From Anaeropeptidivorans aminofermentans (lineage in GTDB: Bacteria; Bacillota; Clostridia; Lachnospirales; UBA5962), in contig NZ_OW711693.1 in NCBI RefSeq assembly GCF_940670685.1, positions 124,001 through 188,000 of the forward strand: DNA of 64,000 bases. Direction: 5' to 3'. The translations under genes were made by a program, and so were the position numbers. Each line of letters begins with the position of its first letter. Position 1 is the stretch's first letter. Below the pieces are notes generated by a model. That model was not told the origin of the DNA, made no database searches, and was given only the letters and a program-made list of their open reading frames with translations. Below are positions 8,270 to 16,577 of the stretch, piece after piece.

Positions 8270-8330
8270 TTTTGTGGTACCATATGATACCAAATTTATC
8301 GTTATTATATTACCATTTGGTACCATAATC
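8270..8330. promoter_or_regulatory. Candidate operator repeats (TGGTACCAT-type)
   Basis: The spacer between the divergent genes holds TGGTACCATATGATACCA (near-perfect palindrome, about 8274-8291) and CCATTTGGTACCATAA further on. They are suitable operators for the adjacent XRE protein; binding is inferred. Confidence 0.55.
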
Positions 8331-8344
8331 AAGAGGTGATATGC

Positions 8345-8566
8345 ATGTATTTTAAAAGGATTGCCGATTTGCGCATAGATAACGATATGACCCAGCAACA
8401 AATAGCCGATATTTTAGGCTGTAATAGGCAGGTTTATGCAAGATATGAAAGGGGACTTAGAGAAATTCCCATATCTATGCTTATAAAGCTTGCGAAGCAC
8501 TATAATGTAAGCATAGATTATATTTTAGGTATCACGGATATAAAAGAGCCCCGTATCAAAAAATAG
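8345..8566 (+). CDS. XRE-family helix-turn-helix regulator
   Basis: Seventy-three residues beginning MYFKRIADLRIDNDMTQQQI. The helix-turn-helix is MTQQQIADILGCNRQVYARY, followed by ERGLREIPISMLIKLAKHY and VSIDYILGITD, the same architecture as the regulator at 3660-3872. AGAGGTG lies 8 bases before the ATG at 8345; an in-frame GTG at 8336 would overlap that ribosome site. It probably represses itself and the divergent small gene. Confidence 0.88.
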   Translation: MYFKRIADLRIDNDMTQQQIADILGCNRQVYARYERGLREIPISMLIKLAKHYNVSIDYILGITDIKEPRIKK

Positions 8567-8644
8567 GGTTTGAAACCACTTGCTATGCAGGCAATTTCAT
8601 TTTAAACAGGAAGCAGGCTTATACTCGAATTAAAGTAAAACCAT

Positions 8645-8726
8645 AGTGTCGTCAATTTGCTTTTCCTTGATTTTATGCCTTCTTTACGCCCGTTACCTAG
8701 AGGTAAGAAAAGCAAATTTACTATAT
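8645..8726. repeat. C-type dispersed repeat
   Basis: Contains GTCAATTTGCTTTTCCTTGA, TTTTATGCC, and the distal arm AAAGCAAATTTACTATATGG. The long arms around AATTTGCTTTT and AAAAGCAAATT give one hairpin. No coding content. Confidence 0.65.
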
Positions 8727-8831
8727 GGTTAAATCAGATAAAATGAAATCATCTTACTGCTGTTAGAGGTGAAATCCCTATGCAGCCAGATTGCTTTTAC
8801 TTCGCAGCATGTATTTGGCTCTAAGAAGGCA

Positions 8832-9161
8832 TATAGTAAATTTCAAGTTAAACAGTAACAAAACCGTATATTTCTTGAATTCAAATGAAATAGCAGCGAT
8901 GTCAATTTGCTTTTCCTTTATTTTATATTCCCTAAAGCCAAATATTAAAAGCAAATTGACTGTACGAGGATTCAAAAATGTACTGTTTCCAAAGGAAATC
9001 CGTGTTTTTATACTACGCGAACTTGGAAAAGGATGCAGGCGCAAGCCTGCAAATCTTTTTTAGTGAGCGTTTTCTTATCGTTATCAAACTTGTTTTTGTT
9101 TGGTAACGATGAATCCGTAGTGAATCGGTTTTTGTTACTTCTTTATATGAAATTTACTATA
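8832..9161. repeat. Large composite MITE-like element (B type), inverted copy
   Basis: A 330-bp block with termini TATAGTAAATTTC and GAAATTTACTATA. It carries the same modules as 3197-3537 in reverse order and orientation, including the GCAGGCGCAAGCCTGC hairpin and TTGTTTGGTAACGATGAATC. Its right end abuts the IS200-type element. Confidence 0.88.
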
Positions 9162-9169
9162 GATGCCTA

Positions 9170-9940
9170 TTTGGCGTAAATCCAAATCATGACCACCCGT
9201 CAAACGGGTGGTTTGCTCGCCCCTATAAGGGGCTGTTACCGGCCAGCGCCTAAAGACGCTGGCTTTCACTTTCGTTCAAGCCTTTATTGCCCTTGACTCG
9301 TCGCCACCCCTAAAAGGGTGTCCGTAATACTGGCTACCCCTTGAAGGGGTCCTCATACTCTTTCACACTCAGTTTATCCATCGCTATATCATAGTTTTCT
9401 TGTTCCTGAATGTATTTCTTTATGGTTGCCTCATTCAGTCCTACTGTGCTCACGTAATAACCTTCTGCCCAAAAGTGTCTATTCCCGAACTTATACTTTA
9501 AGTTTGCGTGCTGGTCAAAAATTATGAGTGCACTTTTCCCTTTTAAATATCCCATAAACTGAGAAACACTCAGCTTCGGTGGTATGCTGACCAGCATGTG
9601 TACATGGTCGCGCATGAGATGCCCTTCGATAATCTCTACTCCTTTGTATCTGCAAAGTTGTTTTAAAATATCTCTGACACTTTCTTTGTATTGATTATAA
9701 ATAATTTTTCTCCTATACTTAGGAGTGAACACTATGTGGTACTTACACATCCACTTGGTGTGGGCTAAACTATTTGCCTTGTTGGCCATGAAAATCACCT
9801 TTCCTTTCGTTATAATCTGGCTTGAACAACCTTATTATAACGGAAAGGTGATTTTTTTGTATAACAAACACCGCGCACCCGCATAGCGGGTGGTTATTAT
9901 TTCGCACGCTTTGCGTGCTCAACTGGGTCACGACCCATAA
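9170..9940 (-). mobile_element. IS200/IS605-group insertion sequence (tnpA only)
   Basis: A single Y1 transposase gene is flanked by subterminal hairpins: ACCACCC/GGGTGGT at 9192-9212 on the left and CACCCGC/GCGGGTG at 9876-9892 on the right. There are no terminal inverted repeats, as expected of this group. Further GC-rich hairpins (9215-9330) follow the transposase gene. Exact ends are uncertain by about 20 bases. No tnpB or omega-RNA is present. Confidence 0.8.
9334..9789 (-). CDS. tnpA: IS200-type Y1 (HUH) transposase
   Basis: The 151-residue protein has the HUH motif His62-Val-His64 (RDHVHMLVSIP) and the catalytic Tyr126 in KKYIQEQENY. Its length matches intact IS200 transposases, which move single-stranded DNA by a tyrosine-DNA intermediate. 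I chose the ATG at 9789 because AAAGGTG stands 6 bases before it; an in-frame ATG three codons upstream overlaps that site. No frameshift is seen, so the element may be active. Confidence 0.93.
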   Translation of the reverse strand: MANKANSLAHTKWMCKYHIVFTPKYRRKIIYNQYKESVRDILKQLCRYKGVEIIEGHLMRDHVHMLVSIPPKLSVSQFMGYLKGKSALIIFDQHANLKYKFGNRHFWAEGYYVSTVGLNEATIKKYIQEQENYDIAMDKLSVKEYEDPFKG

Positions 9941-9942
9941 TA

Positions 9943-9975
9943 AAAAAGCACCCCTAAGGGTGCTTTCCGGTATTC
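9943..9975 (-). terminator. csp terminator
   Basis: Minus-strand AAAGCACCC/GGGTGCTTT hairpin with TTAG loop followed by TTTTATT, located about 35 bases after the cold-shock gene stop and immediately beside the IS element. Confidence 0.8.
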
Positions 9976-10007
9976 TTATTATGAAAGCGCTGTGCCTGTG
10001 TGAAAGC

Positions 10008-10214
10008 CTAAGCTACACAAACGTTAGCTGCCTTTAATTTACCGTTCTGACGGTCACGCTCTAAGTCGTAAGACACTTTTTGGCCTTCTTGAAGGGTTTT
10101 AAAACCATCTGAAACAATAGCTGAGAAATGTACGAAAACATCATCGCCATTATCGTTAGAGATAAAACCAAAGCCCTTAGATTCGTTAAACCATTTTACT
10201 GTACCTATATTCAT
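10008..10214 (-). CDS. csp: Cold-shock protein (CspA family)
   Basis: Sixty-eight residues forming one cold-shock domain that binds single-stranded RNA and DNA. Both nucleic-acid motifs are intact: KGFGFI (RNP1) and VFVHFSAI (RNP2). The start [17 protein letters not shown] is preceded by TAGGAGG; longer in-frame starts upstream have no ribosome site. A promoter at 10353-10381 gives a leader of about 130 bases, a length typical of cold-regulated csp mRNAs. A terminator follows. Confidence 0.95.
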   Translation of the reverse strand: MNIGTVKWFNESKGFGFISNDNGDDVFVHFSAIVSDGFKTLQEGQKVSYDLERDRQNGKLKAANVCVA

Positions 10215-10352
10215 ATAAGTACCTCCTAATATTTTATTCATATTCACAATAGTACAAAAAAATCACATACTTTTACAAATCGTTAAATATACAAACAATC
10301 AACGACTTACAAAAATATGTGAATCAATCGAAAAATTTTGAATACTGTAGGT

Positions 10353-10381
10353 AGTTTAGCATACCTTTATACATTTGTCAA
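10353..10381 (-). promoter_or_regulatory. csp promoter
   Basis: Minus-strand TTGACA (10381-10376), 17-base spacer, TAAACT (10358-10353). The predicted start near 10346 leaves an untranslated leader of about 130 bases before the csp ATG. Confidence 0.75.
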
Positions 10382-10409
10382 GGGGAAAATAAATTTAAAT
10401 ATTTCCATT

Positions 10410-10547
10410 TATGGTAAATTTAAATGAAACAGCAGTGGAACCGTTTATTCACATTGAATCAAAAATGTACTGCTTCCGAAGGAAATCCATGTTTTTAAGG
10501 CTTTGGTGCATAGGATTTTACTGCTTCCTTACAAGAAATTTACTATA
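10410..10547. repeat. MITE-like element, D type
   Basis: Starts TATGGTAAATTTAAATGAAA and ends AAGAAATTTACTATA. The interior has GAATCAAAAATGTACTGCTT and CCGAAGGAAATCCATGTTTT, the D-type core also seen at 40659, 47704 and 52083. Confidence 0.82.
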
Positions 10548-10757
10548 GTACCAATGCCAATTGCAGTAAATAAACTTAAAAATAAATATATATTTCTTAG
10601 AGCGTGAAGTCCAAATAAAAGTCCATTACACTATAAAAACGCGGCCTCATCGCCGAAAATACGAAAATTTTTGTTTTTTTCCAAAGGGTACTTTTACAGC
10701 CTTGCTGAAAAGTATATTCTTGTTGGTTTGAATATTTTCAGGCACTGCCGGGCATAT

Positions 10758-10789
10758 AAAAAGCCCTATCTTTTAAGACAGGGCTTTTA
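10758..10789 (-). terminator. Terminator of the AhpF-like reductase gene
   Basis: AAAAGCCCTATCTT pairs with AAGACAGGGCTTTT. It lies about 200 bases after the reductase stop; T-runs on both sides would let it work in either direction. Confidence 0.65.
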
Positions 10790-10913
10790 GTAAAATGGCG
10801 CTAAGCTAGTAACAAAAGCCTATTTTTCATAAACGGCTTAATATAATAGAAGCGCTTTATTAAGCCATTCAAATATATGGTTTTTGTTACTGTAATCAAA
10901 TTATTTTATTATA
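10786..10913. repeat. MITE-like element, class-2 termini, inverted
   Basis: Carries AGTAACAAAAGCCTATTTTT, CATAAACGGCTTAATATAAT, AAGCCATTCAAATATATGG and TTTTTGTTACTGTAATC with the end TTATTTTATTATA. It abuts the terminator at 10758-10789 and lies between that and the reductase stop. Confidence 0.8.
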
Positions 10914-10989
10914 AATGGGAGGAGAAAGGATTATGGTAAAACAAAAGCAAAGCAGCTGCAATCAAATTAGTTGTTTTATAGTTTAAATT

Positions 10990-12612
10990 TTATTTATTTA
11001 ACAAGCCGATTAATTCGTCAACAGGCTTTTTGCCGAAATGAACTTCCTCGTCATTTATAATGATACAGGGAACGCTCATAATATTATACTTGTCCTTAAA
11101 TTCAGGGAAGTAGGAAACGTCAATCATTTCCGCCTCTACGTTTTTATTTTTAGCGGCGATAAGCTGGGTTCCCATAACCACCTCCGGACACATGGTACAG
11201 GTAAGAGACACTCCAACCTTTACATTGACCTTTTTGTCGATGGAATTTATTTTGTTAAGGGTTTCGTTTGATATTTCCTGGCCAGGGCCTGCGGTATTAT
11301 AAAGAGCGATGACGAAGGAGTTAAATTCATGGCCGCTGGGGATTCCGTGATATTTTATCCCCATGTAATGATCCTCATGGTCGTAAAGGGCAAATACAGG
11401 AATCATCTGGGCGTTTATTTCTTTTTCAACTGTTGGATTTACCCCTTCTTTATAATAGTCCACAGTAACCTTCTCTCCAATTGCCTTAAAATCATCAAGG
11501 AAGGATTTTAAATCGGAGGAAAGCTTGGAATCGTCGATTAAAACCTTAATCTGTACTTTATTAAGGAATTTATCAAGAACAGGCTTAAGCGAGTTTTTCA
11601 AATCCTCGTCAAAGAAGCTTTCGCCGTGGGCGGCTTCTTCTTTCTTTTCTTCCTGTTCGATTACAAGACCCAGCTCTTCCTTTTTATGCTCAATGTACTT
11701 TTCTATATTTGTTGCGGCAATAGCCCCGTCGGATACGGCCGTTACAAGCTGGCGAAGCTTCTTCGGACGAATGTCTCCGGCGGCATACACGCCGTCAATA
11801 TTTGTTTTCATATCATCGTCTGTAAGGATATACTTTCTTTCGTCAAGGGTTATGACAGTTTCAAAAAGAGATGAAAGAGGTTCATAGCCTGCAAATACGA
11901 AGGTTCCGAAAGTTTTTCCCGAAGGGGCCTCATAGACCCATTCCTCATTTGTTTCCTTATTGAAAAGAACGGCCTTGTTTGGTACGTTCCCTCCGGAAAT
12001 TTCTTTGATAACGGTGTTGAATTTTACTTCTATTTTATCGTTGGCCATTACCTTGTCGGCGATGGTCTTTGAACAGGAGAAGGAATCTCCTCTTACTAAT
12101 ACGTAAACTTTCTTTGCATATCTGGTGAGGAAGATAGCTTCTTCCGCTGCGGCAAAGCCTCCGCCTACAACAAATATATCAAGGCCTGTAAAAAACTGCC
12201 CGTCGCAGGTTGCACAGTATCCAACGCCCCGGCCTCTGAACTCGTCCTCGCCTTTAAATCCGGCTGTTCTTGGCCTTGCCCCTGTGGATATGATGATGCC
12301 TACCGATTCATATTCCCCATTTTTCGTCTTTACCTTTTTGATATCCCCTGAAAAATCGACGCTTTCAACCGTATCCATAAGATATTCCACGCCGAAATTA
12401 ATAACCTGTTTTTTCATATTTGCCATGAAATCAGCACCGGATATGTTTTCTATTCCCGGATAATTCACAATTTCACTGGTAATGCCGATTTGGCCCCCTA
12501 AGCCGTCCTTTTCGATAATCAGCGTTTTAAGCTTTGCCCTGCCTGCATAAATACCGGCAGAAAATCCCGAAGGGCCGCCGCCTATGATGATTAAATCATA
12601 AATATTACTCAA
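10990..12612 (-). CDS. FAD/NAD(P)H disulfide reductase with C-terminal AhpF-type thioredoxin folds
   Basis: The 540-residue protein joins an N-terminal thioredoxin-reductase domain (residues 1-310) to two C-terminal thioredoxin-like folds (about 345-540). FAD binding is at GGGPSGFSAG, the redox pair is Cys133-Cys136 (CATC), the NAD(P)H motif is VVGGGFAAAEEA near 148-159, and a second redox pair is Cys472-Cys475 (CTMC). AhpF of enteric bacteria has the same parts in the opposite order. It probably passes electrons to the AhpC encoded just upstream. The start is TTG, with AAAGG about 12 bases before it. The usual separate thioredoxin step would be bypassed. Confidence 0.88.
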   Translation of the reverse strand: MSNIYDLIIIGGGPSGFSAGIYAGRAKLKTLIIEKDGLGGQIGITSEIVNYPGIENISGADFMANMKKQVINFGVEYLMDTVESVDFSGDIKKVKTKNGEYESVGIIISTGARPRTAGFKGEDEFRGRGVGYCATCDGQFFTGLDIFVVGGGFAAAEEAIFLTRYAKKVYVLVRGDSFSCSKTIADKVMANDKIEVKFNTVIKEISGGNVPNKAVLFNKETNEEWVYEAPSGKTFGTFVFAGYEPLSSLFETVITLDERKYILTDDDMKTNIDGVYAAGDIRPKKLRQLVTAVSDGAIAATNIEKYIEHKKEELGLVIEQEEKKEEAAHGESFFDEDLKNSLKPVLDKFLNKVQIKVLIDDSKLSSDLKSFLDDFKAIGEKVTVDYYKEGVNPTVEKEINAQMIPVFALYDHEDHYMGIKYHGIPSGHEFNSFVIALYNTAGPGQEISNETLNKINSIDKKVNVKVGVSLTCTMCPEVVMGTQLIAAKNKNVEAEMIDVSYFPEFKDKYNIMSVPCIIINDEEVHFGKKPVDELIGLLNK

Positions 12613-12930
12613 AATCCCACAACCTTTCTACTGATTCGGATATATAAGATGAAGTTGATAAACATGCTGTAAGTTTTATTAAAATAATGCCTAAAAGAAG
12701 ATTTCTTCCATATGGTTCTCTAATAGAACTATATTTATAGTATACCATAATATAATTTCTATAAATATATTTATAGAGCTAAATTTCAATGCTGTATCAG
12801 GGATTTCCCTTATAGAAAGCGGCTCCCCTAGGCGTAGAACCGCGCCGCTCCATAAATAAAATGAAGAAAACCCTGCATAGAATTCCATTCGTAGTATTTC
12901 TTATTTCCCCAATATTCAAACCCCAAGAAA
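12613..12930. other. Upstream region of the reductase gene
   Basis: AT-rich DNA with no gene. On the minus strand TGGTATACT near 12740 resembles an extended -10 element and could be the reductase promoter, but no good -35 accompanies it. ATAGAAATTATATTATGG overlaps it. Confidence 0.35.
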
Positions 12931-13330
12931 CGAAATTTGTATTGTGACCAATCCAAAGCGTCCCTCCTTAAGCTCACAAGGCATCTTTGAAGCACATTTG
13001 TTCTTTCTCTAAGGTCGTGCCTTTTCGTATGAACGAAATTTGTATTGTGACCAATCCAAAGCGTCCCTCCCTAAGCTCACAGGACATTTTTGAAGCACAT
13101 CTGTCCTGTTGTCTAAGGTTGTGCCTTTTCGTATGAACAAAATTTGTATTGCGGCCAATCCAAACCGTCACCCCCTAAGCTCACAGGACATTTTTGAAGC
13201 ACATCTGTCCTGTTGTCTAAGGTCGTGCCTTTTCGTATGAACGAAATTTGTATTGTGACCAATCCAAAGCGTCCCTCCCTAAGCTCACAGGGCATCTTTG
13301 AAGCATATCTGTCCTGTTTTCTAAGGTCAA
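12931..13330. repeat. Tandem array, four copies of a 104-bp unit
   Basis: Copies start at CGAAATTTGTATTG, at 12931, 13034, 13138 and 13242 (spacing 103-104); the last is cut short. Each unit contains ACAGGACA and TGTCCTGT arms separated by about 16 bases, and ends GTGCCTTTTCGTATGAA. Copies differ at a few positions, including CCAATCCAAACCGTCACC in the third. The open frames across it follow the repeat and are not genes. Confidence 0.92.
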
Positions 13331-13340
13331 GTCGTATAAT

Positions 13341-13373
13341 TAAAAACAGGCAGCAGGCCTGCCGCCTGCTGCC
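13341..13373 (-). terminator. ahpC terminator
   Basis: Minus-strand GGCAGCAGG/CCTGCTGCC stem of nine pairs with loop CGGCAGG, then TGTTTTTAATT. It lies about 210 bases beyond the ahpC stop and directly before the tandem array. Confidence 0.75.
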
Positions 13374-13584
13374 AAAAGCCTGCCGTAAACACAGCAATTT
13401 GTTTAAATAAGACAAATATCAAGTTGCCGCTTATCTCTAGGCGTGTAGGCTTAATTAAATAAATCTCAGAACAAATTCTTGCATTAATTAAGCTGCTATA
13501 AATTATAGTTTATAACACATTCCTTTTTACATAAAGGAAATGCAGCATTCTTTTAAATTAACAAAAAATCAGCCGTTTAGAAAA

Positions 13585-14148
13585 TTAAATCTTTCCTACT
13601 AAGTCAAAGCTTGGTTTTAAGGTCTCTGCACCTGGCTTCCAGTTTGCAGGGCAAACCTGATCGCCGTGTTCAGCTACGAACTGAGCTGCCTGAACCTTTC
13701 TTAAAAGCTCGTCTGCGTTTCTTCCGATGGCGTTGGAGTTAATTTCATAAGCTACGATTTCACCCTGAGGATTTACGATAAATGTTCCTCTTAAAGCCAT
13801 GCCGTCTGCTTCGATTAAAACGTCAAAATCTCTTGTGATAACGTGAGTTGGGTCTGCTATCATAGGATATGTGATTTTCTTTATTGTATCGGAAGCGTCC
13901 GCCCATGCCTTATGAACAAAGTGGCTGTCTGTAGATACGGAATAAACCTCACAGCCGATTTTCTTGAACTCTTCATACTTATCTGCTAAATCTCCAAGCT
14001 CTGTAGGGCAAACAAACGTAAAATCAGCAGGGTAAAATACAACAACAGACCATTTTCCCTCTAAATCTTTGTTTGTTACATCAATAAATTCACCCTTCCG
14101 AAACGCCTTTGCGCTAAATTCTCCGACCTTCTTACCTATTAATGACAT
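13585..14148 (-). CDS. ahpC: Peroxiredoxin AhpC (2-Cys)
   Basis: The 187-residue protein reduces hydrogen peroxide, organic hydroperoxides and peroxynitrite. The peroxidatic Cys47 lies in FTFVCPTE and the resolving Cys166 in QVCPANW, the typical AhpC spacing, with full family length. An AAGGAGG site precedes the ATG. The next gene on the same strand is an AhpF-like reductase, though a terminator and the 104-bp array come between, so they are probably separate transcripts. A promoter with a PerR/Fur-like box lies about 300 bases upstream. Confidence 0.96.
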   Translation of the reverse strand: MSLIGKKVGEFSAKAFRKGEFIDVTNKDLEGKWSVVVFYPADFTFVCPTELGDLADKYEEFKKIGCEVYSVSTDSHFVHKAWADASDTIKKITYPMIADPTHVITRDFDVLIEADGMALRGTFIVNPQGEIVAYEINSNAIGRNADELLRKVQAAQFVAEHGDQVCPANWKPGAETLKPSFDLVGKI

Positions 14149-14436
14149 CGTTTTTCCTCCTTGTTTTTTAAAATTTTATTTTAAGTTCATTAAAGAAATA
14201 TGATAATAAATGTAAGCCTTTTAATTATGAACATATACTATGTAAATAAAACACCGGCTTTATTAACTTAAAAGCCTATCATAATTATTGAAAGGCAAAA
14301 TTAACTTATAAATTAGCTATATTATGCTCATACATTTCTTAAAGAGAAATGTAAAATAAATATATAATTTGTTACTGTAATTAATTTATTTCAATATATC
14401 TGCGAATTAAATCAAGCAAAACCTAACTTGATTCAT

Positions 14437-14486
14437 ATTATATCATATACGAAATAAAAGTCAATACTAAATAATAATAATTATCA
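14437..14486 (-). promoter_or_regulatory. ahpC promoter with PerR/Fur-like box
   Basis: Minus-strand TTGACT (14464-14459), 16-base spacer, TATAAT (14442-14437). Eight bases upstream of the -35 is TGATAATTATTATTA (14486-14472), which matches the PerR consensus TTATAATNATTATAA at all but two positions. PerR control of ahpC is well known in Firmicutes; here it is inferred. Confidence 0.6.
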
Positions 14487-14503
14487 ATTGAATTTTCTTA
14501 AAA

Positions 14504-14535
14504 TTAAAAGCCCGCTGGAAAAACGAGCTTTTAAG
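14504..14535 (-). terminator. Hairpin terminator after the 105-residue membrane protein gene
   Basis: TTAAAAGC pairs with GAGCTTTTAA around CCGCTGGAAAAAC, some 55 bases beyond the stop of the gene at 14589-14906. On the minus strand the stem is followed by a short T/A tract. Confidence 0.5.
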
Positions 14536-14588
14536 GGGACATTTCCAGCAATAAAATCTTTTAAGAGTTTAAAGATGAAAACAAATTC

Positions 14589-14906
14589 CTAATAGTAAAA
14601 TCCTGGGTAGGCCTGCATTATAATAGAGCTGATTGCAGATGATAAAATAAAGCTTAAAATGATTCCTATAACCATTAAAATAAGCTGTGCCTTGGCGTAA
14701 TTGCTCTTATTGGGGTTTTCATTGGCGGAAAAAGCCCATATTAAAAGCATTATAATATTTACGCAGGGGATTGCGGACAGAAGAAGAATGATTAACCAGT
14801 CTTTCAGGCTAAGATCCTCGCGGTAAGGGGCCGAAGGGGGCACTGTATACTGGGGCCTGCTGTCATACTGCCCTTGATTGTCGTTAAAGTTATTGTTTTC
14901 ATCCAT
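14589..14906 (-). CDS. Hypothetical membrane protein, 105 residues
   Basis: Residues 1-32 are polar and rich in Asn, Gln and Pro (MDENNNFNDNQGQYDSRPQY). Two membrane segments follow at about 36-58 and 72-95, joined by a loop NENPNKSNYAKAQ. The layout resembles small interaction-prone membrane proteins of Clostridia with unknown role. AGATGGAGG precedes the ATG. I do not recognise a functional motif. Confidence 0.75.
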   Translation of the reverse strand: MDENNNFNDNQGQYDSRPQYTVPPSAPYREDLSLKDWLIILLLSAIPCVNIIMLLIWAFSANENPNKSNYAKAQLILMVIGIILSFILSSAISSIIMQAYPGFYY

Positions 14907-15103
14907 TTCTATAAACCTCCATCTTCTTTATAGGAATTACCTTTTATTAAATTTTTTAATATATTTACTTTAGGAAATGTAATTTTTAATAAAATCAGGT
15001 TTTAATTGATAGGATTGCTTCGTAAACGAAGTTCCTGCTTATACATTGCCTTTATAAAATATATTAACTAAAATCAAGCTTTGTTTCATTATTCCACAAT
15101 AAT

Positions 15104-15532
15104 CTATTTTTTGTCAATTACATTCCTGTTAAAAATATTCAAAATGTTATGCCGGTTAAATTCCAGCGGCTCCTGCCCCGGGGCATTCAAAAGCCTTACG
15201 GCAAATAGAACGAAAGACAGTAAAATTATAATAAGCGCCGGATAAAAAAGCTTTTTCACCTTTTCCGGTTTTTTAATTTTATAATAAAAATACACTGCCA
15301 GAAGAGGAACAACAAAAAACACCATGGGGTGGTAATAAAAAGCTTTTCTTATATCAAAAGCTAAAAGAGCCATAAAAGCCCTCGACATGCCGCAGGCAGG
15401 GCATGGAAGCCCGAAAATCACCTGTGACGGGCAAAAGTATCCAAAAAATTGATTGCTTAATATATAGTATATAAGAAGCAAAATTAATGATACATGGTAT
15501 TTTTTTATGATATTCATAATATAATTGTACAT
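15104..15532 (-). CDS. DUF2752 membrane protein
   Basis: The 142-residue protein has the DUF2752 signature FGLPCPACGMSRAFMALLAFD at about residues 40-60, placed between hydrophobic segments at 12-35, 70-85 and 95-115. Family members are small membrane proteins of unknown function with a conserved CPxCG pair. The first ATG is used here; an in-frame ATG five codons later (MNIIKKYH) is equally possible because neither has a strong ribosome site. Confidence 0.82.
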   Translation of the reverse strand: MYNYIMNIIKKYHVSLILLLIYYILSNQFFGYFCPSQVIFGLPCPACGMSRAFMALLAFDIRKAFYYHPMVFFVVPLLAVYFYYKIKKPEKVKKLFYPALIIILLSFVLFAVRLLNAPGQEPLEFNRHNILNIFNRNVIDKK

Positions 15533-15856
15533 AGACCTATTTTACCACAGGTTTTTGCCTCTTTCAAATCATAGGCACAAAAAGGGCTTTTTTATGCCTT
15601 TCAGGCAAAAGCTGTTAATTTATATTAAATGACATATGTAAATCTTTTTAAAAGAGTGCCTTTTTATGGTTAATAAACTTGTTAGTCATCAAATTTCTGA
15701 TGTAAAATATAAATAAACTAGTTTATTTTATATTCTTGCCGGTTTGACTATTTTCAGACACTGCCTATTTTAAAGAATAAATTTTAAGCTTATGCTAAAA
15801 ATATAAACGTAAAAGAATACAGATTGTTTATAAGATTAAACTTTATTTATGCCATG

Positions 15857-15885
15857 TTGACTTTGTTTTTTATATACTGTATAAT
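15857..15885 (+). promoter_or_regulatory. Strong promoter ahead of the 89-bp array and proS T-box
   Basis: TTGACT (15857-15862), 17-base spacer, perfect TATAAT (15880-15885). Transcription should start near 15892, the first base of the tandem array, and run into the proS T-box leader. Confidence 0.75.
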
Positions 15886-15891
15886 CTGAAT

Positions 15892-16310
15892 AAAATCAAG
15901 CTAGGCTTGATTTTATTCATGAATATATTTTGCTATGCAAAATGTATGAATGGAATTGTCGCATAAGAAGTATTTCGTATAAAATCAAGCCATGCTTGAT
16001 TTTATACATGAATATATTTTGCTGTGCAAAATGTATGAATGGAATTGTCGTATGAGAAGTATTTCGTATAAAATCAAGCCATGCTTGATTTTATACATGA
16101 ATATATTTTGCTGTGCAAAATGTATGAATGGAATTGTCGTATGAGAAGCATTTCGAATAAAATCAAGCTATGATTGATTTTATACATGAATATATTTTGC
16201 TGTGCAAAATGTATGAATGGAATTGTCGTATGAGAAGCATTTCGTATAAAATCAAGCTATGCTTGATTTTATACATGAATATATTTTGCTATGCAAAATA
16301 TATTCATTCG
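15892..16310. repeat. Tandem array, five copies of an 89-bp palindromic unit
   Basis: Units begin at 15892, 15981, 16070, 16159 and 16248, an exact 89-base period; the fifth is partial. Each starts with the hairpin AAAATCAAG/CTTGATTTT and has a second hairpin, ATTTTGC TGT GCAAAAT. The last copy ends in a variant ATATATTCATTCG. A short open frame at 16170 is made of repeat sequence. Confidence 0.93.
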
Positions 16311-16359
16311 TTTACGGCTATGATACAATATCTTTTAGCTAAAGACTGTGATAAAGGAA

Positions 16360-16573
16360 TAGTAATATTATAACTTTCATGGAATTTTTAATTCCCAGAG
16401 AGGGGGCGGAAGGTGAAAGCTCCCGTTAGTATAATATGAACCCGCCTTTTAGTCCTTTGGGAAAGAACCAAAGCGCAAGCCTGCGTTAAAGGGCATAGAG
16501 ATAGTATTTATACTAATTAGGATGGTACCGTCGGATATGTCCGGCTCCTTTTGGGAGCCGGACTTTTTTTATT
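16360..16573 (+). promoter_or_regulatory. T-box riboswitch leader, probably for proS
   Basis: The AGAGAG and GGTGAAAGC elements of stem I (from about 16390) are followed by GAACCCGCC, where CCC can serve as a proline specifier. The T-box reads ATTAGGATGGTACCGTCGG (16515-16533), a slightly unusual form with GATGG. The terminator GTCCGGCTCC/GGAGCCGGAC with eight T ends at 16570. The next gene on this strand is proS, but 555 bases separate them, including a gene remnant and a MITE-like element. Confidence 0.82.
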
Positions 16574-16577
16574 TTTA

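Noticed and set aside
8778-9063. Frames of about 90 codons on both strands
   Set aside because: They lie in the large composite repeat element, which is palindromic.
9215-9330. Omega-RNA/TnpB guide at the IS element
   Set aside because: The hairpins are those of an IS200 end; no tnpB gene is present.
13113-13415. Open frames on both strands across the 104-bp array
   Set aside because: The frames follow the repeat period and lack ribosome sites and family resemblance.
16170-16373. 67-codon frame across the 89-bp array
   Set aside because: It consists of repeated units plus flank; no ribosome site and repeated peptide only.
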